Assembly (NCBI GenBank): GCA_950295325.1
Contig: OX485808.1
Coordinates: 13,146,501 to 13,210,500 of the forward strand
DNA length: 64,000 nt
Reading direction: 5' to 3'
DNA from: Polytrichum commune
Taxonomy: Eukaryota > Streptophyta > Polytrichopsida > Polytrichales > Polytrichaceae
Under the pieces are notes generated by a model. That model worked only from the letters and a program-made list of their open reading frames with translations. It was not told the DNA's origin and made no database searches. Position 1 is the first letter of the stretch. Each line of letters starts with the position of its first letter. Positions 21,500-31,600 of this stretch are shown piece by piece. The position numbers and the translations under genes were made by a program.

Positions 21500-23480
21500 T
21501 TTGTAAAAGTTTTGAAAAGTCAACTATATATATAGATTGCATTATGCTAATGGGATATTCAAGCCCTGATACTACAATATATTGAGAAAAGCCAATTGTA
21601 AGGCCCCATGCATCAATCGGAGGTGTTGACTTTTGTTTTGGCCTAGTGCCATTATTAGGACATTTTTGCAATGCACTTCAAAACAGGGATTTCACATCAC
21701 AACTTGTGATGGAGACATGACTTTGGACCCACAACTATCGTTGGAGGGGGGGGATAACTCTGACAGTTTACCAAGAGGTAGATTAACGCAATCAACCCCT
21801 AGTCAACAGTCTAGTCGACATAGTAGTTGGCTACAAAGAAAAAACAAGTTCCAAAACTCCAAAAAAATCTAGACCGTTAGATCTTGCAGCTAACAAGTTC
21901 CAACGGTATGACAAAATTTTGGAGCTTTGCTTTATATTTTAATTTTTTTGTAGCAATTGACTGAAGTAGTTAACCAAAAAAAAATTCTTTCGTTATAATC
22001 ATTATTACAGTATAAAATATTACCATGTCGGGGGCGTCACGTCCCCACATGATGCAACGCGATGGCAGTCCAACCTTTGAAAAGTGAAGGTTTAACAATG
22101 CCAACTCTTCAATAAGCACAACCTCCTCAAAAATCCCCGCCCCCCCCCCCCTTTTACCCATTAGCGGTTCTATCTCCACTTTTAACCTCAACCTCCTAAC
22201 TTATTATTGTGCCTCATTAATATCATGGATGAGTCACTAGAACAATGCCGCAAAGTAAGCTTAGTCAATGTGCCCCACATCTACCTTAGAACTTGGGCTT
22301 CCACCACACCCTCCTTTAAGCTCCAAAACTATATCCACCACCCTTTTTTGGTGACTCCCAAACTGCAACCTTCTTTGTCTTCAAGCTCTAGACTCCTCAA
22401 CTCATGCATCGCTCTGAGGCAACCTACATGCTACTAGGCATCTTTAAGGGAGTCAAGGAGTATGAGAAAACAATGAATTGCATTCCCTAGGGTGGTTGAG
22501 TCTTTATACCACATACGAACTCAGGTGAGTGTAGAAAGTTGTATAATTTGAGGCAGTAGCTTACATAATATACGTAAGGGAGTGGTAACTTTTTTCCTCT
22601 GTTCCGTATATTTATAAAGGCTCTTAATTTTTTTGAAGTAAAGGTAGATGTATAAAAGAGGGCCTTAAGGTTTAGAGAGAAAAAAAATTTGACAACATAT
22701 GTGATAATTTAATCCAATTTACATTTTCTTTCATTGTTGTCAAATTATAATCAGCATCCATGCTAACGTTGTTAGCATTAAATCTTGGTTATATCACCAC
22801 AAATCTTGAACCAAGTGTTCAAGGATCGTGCTATCACTCTTAACATTCTCACAGTGGTTCTTCAATTTGGAGTGTGCATGTGATACTAACAAGATAGATT
22901 ACCTTTTGTTGCTTGTTTAGGTTGGAATGGTTGAGCTCACATGCATGGCCATGTTCAAGCAAGCTTGAGGTTTTAAAACCTTCAAAAGGTTGGATAGTTG
23001 GTGCTAATGGATAGCATTTCTTACAAAGTTATTGGAATTGGTATACGGTAACTCATATATGTCCATCAACTAGACATTACAAAATTAATAAGAGTGTTTG
23101 TTGTTAGTATCAAGCCATTCATCAATGATCTTCTTCATGCACATTTAGAACATTGAGAGTTTTGCAACCCATGTTTACCGGATACGTTTATATAGAAATT
23201 TGCTTCTGAGTGAGCTTCAAAAAGAAAGGAAGAAAGCAAGCAAGAAAGACAGAAATAAAGAATCTAGTACCTATATTATTTGTCAATAATAACGTGTATA
23301 CAAAGTTTGTTTGCCTTGCAAACGCAAGTTGACTCACATCATCACCAACATAGAAGTCTCAAAGCACATGTCCCACACAAATGAAAATTTCACAAAATTT
23401 ATCCTAATGATAAGGGATGATAGATTTGCAATTTTTCCAATAACACATGTTGTGTCCTTCAATGGCTCACATGTTGGTAA
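21500..23480. other. intergenic, no supported gene
   Basis: Short frames only. A poly-C run at about 22139-22150 and a tract of AAGAAAG-type purines near 23222-23255 are the only visible irregularities. The stretch at 22200-22440 is slightly more balanced in composition but shows no motif. Confidence 0.5.
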
Positions 23481-23890
23481 TGAATGCTACCTCATTTTAA
23501 AGTATACACCCCTTACTCAGTTACTTTCTTTAATCGGCACCTACATTTGAATGGAATGTGGTTAGGTGTGACTCCAAGAGTGGATACCTAAAGGACATGT
23601 GTTTAAAAGAGATTGGACTACAAGCTCAAAATATAATACTCATTCTAGGCTCAATAGCCAACATGATTGGGGGTTTGAACCTATATGACCATTCAATGAG
23701 CACGAGAATCCTCACTCCACTAATAAATAAGATGTTCATATGGGTTTTGCGAATTATAAGAAAAATACCCGTGGCCTCAATTTGGATTTGCTAACCATCT
23801 CATAATAATCATCTGCTTCATATCCTAGGAGTGGTGGGCTCGTTTAAAAAAGTAAACATTTAAGACCAATCTACCTTAGTAGTGATCTTC
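23480..23890 (+). mobile_element. dispersed repeat R1, long copy
   Basis: Ordered R1 landmarks: CGGCACCTACATTTGAATGG, GTGTTTAAAAGAGATTGGAC, CATTCTAGGCTCAATAGCCA, ACATGATTGGGGG, GACCATTCAATGAGCACGAG, CAATTTGGATTTGCTAACCA and a terminal TTTAAGACCAATCTACCTTA. The right end therefore carries the inverted AAGGTAGA word that starts other copies. Confidence 0.75.
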
Positions 23891-23899
23891 AATGTTAGC

Positions 23900-25130
23900 A
23901 TTACATGGGTTCGTACATATGCACATTGCAAAATTTCATGATGGCTACATCACGTGTCTTAATTATGTCACCATATTTGGTGAAATGCGCTTGTTGTCAA
24001 GGTTAAAGTGAGGGTTAGTTGAAGAGCAAGCCGCGAGGGCAAATTAAAGCAGCTAATTAAGTGGTTACATATGAAAGCGTCAACTTTGGCAGTTGGGATT
24101 CACAAAGATTAAGAAACTGTCTTATTACCTATCACTTTGTACAGTCATCCAAAAAGAAGTTCTAATGATTTATGTTTGCCATAACTGCTCCAATCAATTA
24201 CACACTGACAACCACAGCTTGAAACCTTTTGAATTTGTTGGCCATGTCCAGTGACAAAGGCCAGCCACAAAATGTACACCTTGGCTGTATTTTATTCATC
24301 TTCTACTATAATTTTATTCCTGCTGCCCAGAGCAAGTGACAAGAAGACTGAGCCTTAAGTTAGTACAAAAAGGTACCCATCTGCATATACATATATATAA
24401 AATAAAAATTTCAAGCCAATTTCCAGTGACAGGAAAGTCTCTGCATGAAAACTTGGACACGAAACTGCCTGCCTGCAACTGTAAATTGTGACACATTTAT
24501 GTAACGATATGTACGTGGGCCTTATGTGGTCAATTTTCTTAACCCCTAAATAAGTCCCAAGCAATCAATTTCTGGTTGATGGATGATTTCTTTCCTTCAT
24601 TAACGCCACCTAACTCATTCATCCACAATCAAAATAAACTGTAAACATCAAGTCAACATGGAAATCTACGCATAGGCGCATGAGCTGTGCAATTTGTAGA
24701 TTGATAAAACATGGCATTTTCCTGTGCATAAACTTCTTTCAATTGCTATAATCTAACATTCCCGACTTTTTCCTTGTTGTAGCTCAGCTCTCATGTTTCA
24801 AGATCCTACGAACAAATCCCATTTTAATCTCAAAACAACCCTTTCATGGGCATGGGAAGTTAAGGGTTAATTAAACCCTTATATTTGATTGGTGTCTAAA
24901 AAGGCTTGTAATCAAGAACAGACACCAAAACGATATGTGTCATGATGAGATCAATGCACTATGTACTCAAAAATCTAGACATCATTTAGCTAGATTCAAT
25001 ACTTTACACAATTTGAAAGCATAGTAATTGATTGGAACAAAAACAAATAACTTGAATCTTCAATTGGACCACAATAGGGCCAAATACCAAATGAGACCTT
25101 ATCTAGCTTTTATTTTACATACCCATTACA
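23900..25130. other. intergenic, no supported gene
   Basis: Mostly AT-rich with short frames. I see no element ends, tRNA or conserved blocks. Confidence 0.5.
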
Positions 25131-25139
25131 TATGTGAAA

Positions 25140-25500
25140 AGTTAAGTAGCAGACCTAACTTTGGGACTTATCTTAAGCAAACACCTATATTAGAGTGCTA
25201 GGTTTGGCACTAAAAATGTCCACCAATAAAAAAAAAAATTTTAATTTTAAAAATTAGACAACAAAGTGCTCCAAATTTCTTAAGTACTCTAAGTTCAATA
25301 GTCAACATCATTGGGGAAGCTATGTATGATCATTTGAGGAAGGAAGATTATGATTATGATATTCATACGAGCTCCAAAAATAATGAAGAAAGTGGCTTTA
25401 GCCTCAATTTAGATTAAATGCAAGCCATCTCATACTAACCACGTGTTTTCATATTCTAAGAGAAGTGGGCTAGTAACTAACTCTTAAACCCTCCCAAGGT
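25140..25500 (+). repeat. dispersed repeat R1, decayed copy
   Basis: Recognisable from AGCAGACCTAACTTTGG, CAAACACCTATATTAGAGTG, TAAGTTCAATAGTCAACATC, GATCATTTGAGG, ATTCATACGAGCTCCAAAAA and TCATATTCTAAGAGAAGTGG, in R1 order. Many substitutions and an A-rich insertion near 25230. Confidence 0.65.
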
Positions 25501-25509
25501 GACAACAAC

Positions 25510-26600
25510 AGGGATTATAATACATAATTATGAAATAGTATATCACTTTATAATGGTATCAATATGATTATTAATTAGCATTTTTATATGTTGATGGAGA
25601 GAAACTCAAGACGAATCCAACGGCATCAAATTTAATGTAAATAAAACAAGCCGTTATATAAAATGCCATGGTTTAAAGTTGTATAATAAGGTATTTTTAT
25701 ATTACAGGGGTCTTAGTCCAAACCTTAGGATTCACTTGCATCTTATTAATAATTATAATAAGATCATATAATAGAAATTAAGTAATATAGTAGATTGTAC
25801 AAGCATTATAGTATTTTTCAATCCAACTCTTGTTTTCAAGTCTTCTATAACACATTAGCATAGAACCATTATCAGCTCTCAAATGACCTTATTATCCGAA
25901 GACCCCGGCAATATATCTCAATTGTTGCCACCCCATGTAACCCAATAACCCAAAAAACCGAGGCGGACGTTTTGATCCGGACAATGATCACTTCTGGCCA
26001 ACAACACCAGCTAACACGTTTATGTCATAATCTTGCAATGTTGGACACGCAAACAAACGGCTCAATCTCGGTGTGAAACAATCTCAACTCTACAAGCCTT
26101 CCATCCATACAGTTAGATTCAACCACAAGGGGTGCCGATTTTCTTCAGTGACACATCTACCTTACCGTATGGTAGTACTCCAAGTTGCTAGACTGCGAGG
26201 TATGATGATTTGAGGGAAGCAGACAGATGAGCCCGGGAGTCAACAGACACAACCTGCAGCGATTCCTGCAGCGATCTCGACGGACGGACACCCACCCATC
26301 TCCTCCTCAACAACCACTCGTCCGCATTCTCCACTCAATTATCACCGAAATCGGTACTCGATGCGATGCAACATGTCAGTTAGAATAGTCCCTCCTGGAC
26401 TCGCTTGTGTTTATTCTGGCTGCTGGCACGTCCGCCTGGCCGTGGCTGGCTGCAGTTAATGAGTACTCCACTCTCTCAAGTCTGTCACTGCCCATCAATT
26501 AACCCACTGGCACAGGTACTGATGAGCTAGACAGATCGCACAAACACAAACACACACGGACAAGACACAGATGCAGTTTCCACTCGCTTTCCATTCCCCA
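25510..26600. other. AT-rich then GC-richer approach to the second wall-protein gene
   Basis: No open frame of note. Composition rises from about 26200 onward, consistent with the upstream region of the 26793 gene. Confidence 0.4.
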
Positions 26601-26607
26601 GCCACAC

Positions 26608-26616
26608 CTATATCAT
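26608..26616 (+). promoter_or_regulatory. candidate TATA box of the 26793 gene
   Basis: CTATATCAT lies about 180 bp before the ATG, at nearly the same distance as the TATA box of the paralogue at 10890, in pyrimidine-rich DNA. A weaker match than in the paralogue. Confidence 0.4.
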
Positions 26617-26792
26617 CCCCCTCCACCACCAATAGTTCCCACATCACAAACTTCTCCCCGGCTTCTCAGATCAGCAGCGCCCTTCTCAGGTCATCAGCAG
26701 CAGGAGGAGCCAGGAGGACATAGATCGATCGATCGAGCATCAGCAAACAATCAGACTGGTCCACGCTGTGGGTACTTTTGAGCGATACGGGG

Positions 26793-27179
26793 ATGTCGGT
26801 GATGAAGTTGAGGCAAGGATCGTCGATGGCAATGGCGATGGTGCAGGTGCAGGTGGTGGTCGCCATGGTGATGTTGATGAGTAGCTCCAGCTTGTTCATC
26901 AGCCCTTCGGAGGCAGCAAGGGCACTGCTGCAAGGCAGCTATGGATACGACACACCTTCTTCCCCTGCGTATGCATCCCCTGCTCCAGTGTACCAGTCTC
27001 CAGCTCCTGTTGTTTATAACTCGCCCTCCCCTGTCTATGCTAGTCCTTCCCCAGTCTATGCTTCTCCTGCCCCAGTCTATCAGTCTCCCGCAGCTCCAGT
27101 CTATGTCTCTCCTTCCCCAGTTTACTACTCTCCTCCGGCTTATGTTACACCGTCACCTCCGCCAGCGGGCGGGTACTAG
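26793..27179 (+). CDS. secreted extensin-like Pro/Ser/Ala/Tyr-rich wall protein (paralogue 2)
   Basis: A single exon of 128 residues from the ATG at 26793; a second ATG lies at 26802. The N terminus is a long signal peptide with a core of Val/Met/Leu (VQVQVVVAMVMLMSSSSLF) and a likely cut after PSEA near residue 41. The mature part begins ARALLQGSYGYD and continues with SPSPVY, SPAPVY and ASPAPVYQ units, ending PPPAGGY. The junction (SEA then RA.LQ) and the AGGY tail match the 10890 protein, so the two are paralogues about 15 kb apart on the same strand. This one is richer in Ala and much shorter, has no Cys in the mature part, and lacks long identical nucleotide repeats. It probably acts in the cell wall as an X-Hyp/Tyr structural protein. 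A possible poly(A) signal (GAATAAATG) lies near 27634. Confidence 0.88.
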   Translation: MSVMKLRQGSSMAMAMVQVQVVVAMVMLMSSSSLFISPSEAARALLQGSYGYDTPSSPAYASPAPVYQSPAPVVYNSPSPVYASPSPVYASPAPVYQSPAAPVYVSPSPVYYSPPAYVTPSPPPAGGY

Positions 27180-28660
27180 CTTAGATCGATGCTTTCTTGA
27201 AGGGGGCCAAGGTCATCAGTAGCAACCTCTGCAGGTCCAGTGGCTGCCTCAGTGAACCGGGCTGATCACATGGGGCTCACATTTGAGTAGAGACAATTCC
27301 CAAGGTTGACGGCAGCGTCTCTTAATCATGTCTTTGAGGATTAAGACATCCACTGGATGCGGTGGGATCAGCTGGTGCATGCTAAGAGTCTTCTTCTTTT
27401 TTTGGCTTTGATGCTCTTTGGATTGTCTCTTTTGGAGCTTCTAGATTGACAGGATAATTTATCGATGCCGAGCTAGCTGGATTAAGGAATACTTCTGCTC
27501 GCCATTTAGTTTAAGGATATTGGGTATGCATCAGCTGGTAGATCATTGGTATTTTTGGAACAGTAATCTTGTTCAGATTGAACATTGGTTAGTTCTACAA
27601 TTACAGCTACAAGTTACTATTTGTAGCTGCGTTAGTGAATAAATGTGGGCACAAGCCCGATTCACTTCCACACCATTGAAGTTGGTAAAGCCTTCAATAA
27701 ATGACAATATTTGTGTATTAGGAGCTCGTCCGACTTGCAAGCGGGAATCTGAATGACTGACGTTGTTACGACACATTGTAACACTTACGTGGCTCCTGTC
27801 TTGAGTAATTATATAGAGTCTTTCTTGTTGAAAATTTGTTCTCTCCTGTTTCTTCTGCTCTGATGATATTGATTTGACTTTATCAATGGCGTTGTCAACA
27901 TGAAACGGCGAATGGAGATTTCGTTTATGTAAACCCCTGGAAAGGGAGGCTCCTTGGGTATGTCTAGTTTCTTATTGCAATGTCGACTTGCTGCACTAAA
28001 TACCAGCTCCCACGCATTGAAGGTCTGTGCATAACAACAGGTGCTAGATGTTTTCTTTACTTTAAATTCCACTCAAGCTAGATTGTTGTGCCCACAACCT
28101 GAATATTCAATAACGGTTGTACTCTGTATACTCAATAATTGACAAGATCATGCCATCCTGTAACTTTATAATTCTTGTCGGTAATGAGAATGCTGAGGGA
28201 AAGAGGGTTGCCATGAATGTTGCACTGATTTGAATTTATAACCGATGTTGGAGTCTGGTGGAGGATTGAAATGCTACAGCATGTACAGCAATGTGTAGCT
28301 CTCACCCCTCCCATCTTATACAAAACTGATAGAATCTATATAATACATAAGACAACCACCTGATAATACCCTAGCATCTGAGATGTTCATTTCAAAGTGA
28401 AAAATTCTGTTATCCGTAACATACACAAGGGCTGCCAAGGACTAACCATGGACAGGTTCAATATGTTATACTCAATGCATATCGTCATAGTGTACAAGTA
28501 TATCAGTTTCAGATTTCACGTTGTTTATCACCATTTGGTGAGGGTAGGCATGCAACTCATGGATCCAATCACTATGATTTTGGAAGGATCAACCTATATC
28601 TAGCCACTTCTATTTTCTAAAGTCATCAACAACACTGGGTAATGTGTACCTCAAGCACAT
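27180..28660. other. spacer between the wall-protein gene and the convergent ET gene
   Basis: Holds the 3' regions of the plus-strand wall-protein gene and the minus-strand ET gene. Short frames here (for example 27809-28072) show no family resemblance. No RNA gene seen. Confidence 0.45.
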
Positions 28661-28667
28661 AAGACAC

Positions 28668-31600
28668 CTACATCTGATTTCTACCACCTCTTATATGGCC
28701 ATCTGTCGGATGATAATGTCTGGAACTACTTTTAGTTTGTAAAGAATTAGTACGCCTAGGTTTTGAACTATTATGCACTCGTGTTCTCCCCTCGGAATCC
28801 AACTTGACCCAAGAATTGAATGATAGACTTTTTGGGCGCTTACCTTCTCCATTTTCTACCATCTCCGCTTTACCATCTTTCTTGGTATTGAGTGAGAAAG
28901 TCCTTCCAAATAGTAAGCCTCTTGGTAAGCAAACCGCCCCTTGATCGCTTACTTTTACAACTTCCCGCCTCGTGTCGATCTCATTCAAAGCACCTGCAGT
29001 GATTTGGCTTGTTACAGGTAGCAAGGTAGCAGGGGTCCCTCTCACTCTCATTCCTTTGTGAACCAAGCATCTCTTCCGGCCTTTCACAGGAAGAGCATTG
29101 CAAGGAACGCCTTTCTCAGTTAGCACTCCGCACCTCACCCCGGTAAATTCCAGTGTTGTGAACTCAGCAGATTGTCGGGCAGATTGTACAGTTGCAGCTA
29201 AAACCTCATGTGGTTGCTTTTTCAGAAAATACCAAAAGTTGCCTACCTTGCTTTTCTCTGATCTTGAAAAGTTACTATGATCTTCAGGTCTCCAAGCTTC
29301 CACAGTAATCCCCACTCGCTTCGTTCCAAAAAGCATCAACCTTTTGCCTGAGGAGGAGCTTCGGGTGCACAAATTAGTTCTATCTGCTGCAGGCCAGTCC
29401 TTGATAAGTTTGGCAAGGATGTCAGGAGATCGGCGAGCCCCGTTGCCACCTTTGTTCCACGCATAATCGAAGACAGATAGCAGATCTCCTTCCACTTTCT
29501 GTGCCATAGCTTTACTGTCCGTCTGTAATACCAATATTAGGATGTCAAGGTAATCTGTTTGTAAAGAGAAAGAAAAAGAAAGCAGAATTTGCCTCCGACA
29601 TGAATTATGGTGTTGCTTCATTCTTCAAGTTGGTCTATCTCTCTATGTAATCCTGAAATGGGCAGCACGAGGATTAAGAGAGCCCTCCAAGAATATTGCA
29701 GCCTTTTGAAGGTCAACACCTTACAAGCCGGCCTGCACCTATCTCCCCCCAAGGGCAAAGCCCCTAGATACCAACATGGTTGATTGAAAATATCCAGTTC
29801 ACCCAAATACCCCCACTATGATATGGGTGGAAACTGGAAATCAATTGCTAGGAAGGTCACCCATCCGGGCATTATTCCCACCTTAGGTGGCATAACCTCT
29901 AACCTCAGATTTCCCATGGGATCCGTGCTAAGGCCTTGGGATTAAACCACCCTATGCTTTTCGTAACAACTAGATAAAGTTCAGAGTACGCAGTGCCACT
30001 GAAATAAAACCACAAGGAAGTGCAGGTCCAAAGCCAAACATCAATCACACATTTTGTAGAGTTAATAGAGGTATCACAACGGGACTTTTGGTCAGGAGTT
30101 GGTTGTTTTGTATACAATACTTTCCATGTTGGTAAGTATTCGGTGAATGCTCGAAGGTAGTGTGGAGGTTTAAATGTAATTCATTCTTTGTTGGTTCATT
30201 TGAGGGTCAAACTCATTTTGGCATGCCAAGAGGTGCTAAAATGAGTTTGGCCCCTTTATAAACCAAAATAGGTTTTTCTTCATTCAAATTCAAACAGTAC
30301 CTCCACACATGAACCATAAGTGGAAATAAATTATTGACTTATGTACAAAACAACCAACGGGAAATCATAAGGGACCGTCTCCCAACCAAAAAGAGTCCCA
30401 TTGAATTGAAGGATAACTCTAACATGGAAGACAATCCTTTCAATGTATGGATACATATGTAGAAGAGATTGCTTCAGTTTGGGTAAACTTTTACCTTTGC
30501 CCACCGAAAGGCAATGGAACTTCCAAGTGCAAACACCTCTGAAAAGAGGCTTGGTCCTCCGTTCTGTAATTTGCCTCCACTCTGATGCTGCTCCAAGGCA
30601 ACCTCTCTACTACTCCAGTATCCTCCACGTGTCTGACAGCTGCGGGTTGGGCTGCCACAGGATATCATCTCATTCTTCGAAGAATTCGGCCGACTAGATA
30701 TTGAGGATCTGCAATGTAACATGCACAACCTTTTTAGATTTATTGCCTCTCCTTCACTCAAGCTTGCAGTGTTGTGGGTGAGGGTGCTTGAAATCAAGAG
30801 GCCAGAAAAGCTCGACAAATTGAGTGAAAATATGGCAGCCCATCACCATGACATTTTAGTCGAGCTGCACACAATCGTCAATCAGTCTGTCTTTATCAAA
30901 GAATGCACCCAGTATATTCAAAAGCACATGAAAGGTACGTGTACCCCAAATCAACATAAAACCTAAAATCACCACTATTTACCATGATCATACATTCGTG
31001 GGTTAAAGTTGTACGACCATGGTACATAATGTTGGTTTCAGGTTATGTGTTGGTTTTGGGTATGCTTACCTTAACTCGCAACATTTTTGTAAGTTTGCAG
31101 TTGGCTATAAGTGTATGTCCAAGTATAAAACCACCTAATCCAAGTAGGACTTTTTGTGAATTTGGTCACGAGGAAACACCCAGAACTCCACCTTTCAATT
31201 CACCTCCATTGGAATTAAGAGGTCCGAAGAGCTCGACAATTTGGGTGAAAAAATGACAGACTATCTCAACGACATTTAGTTAAACCTGGGCACAACAGTC
31301 AATTAGTCTGTCCTTGGCAAAGAGTGCACGCACTGTTTTCATACACGCATGTAATAACTCACCATCTGTTGTAACTTTGCAGTTGGCTCCATATATTCAC
31401 ATACAAAAAAAACACAAAGAGACTTTCTGTAAAATTGTTCTAGAGACAACACCCGGTAAATGCACCTTCCAGTTATTTCTTCTCCATTTGACATGGAAAA
31501 GGTCAAATTTGAAATTCTAGTAAGTTTTCAAAGTTGGTGTTCGGTGCAATATTTGCAACACCTGAATGTGATACTTTCCTCTCATAGTCAGTATGGATGT

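Larger units (their letters stand above)
18440..21500. repeat. three-copy tandem array of ~0.8-1.1 kb units
   Basis: Unit A spans about 18510-19620, unit B about 19620-20360 (shorter, most diverged) and unit C about 20400-21490. The invariant core GTTATTTACCTCGTGTACG occurs at 19086, 19872 and 20970. Other shared words are CACCAAGAGGAGT, GGAACAGGTTTGAACACCCA (A and C) and GGCCTCTGAAAAGAGG (A and C). Units A and C each open with a (CT)n tract. Minus-strand frames of 70 and 106 codons are similar between A and C, but the frame is broken in B, so coding is unlikely. Confidence 0.85.
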
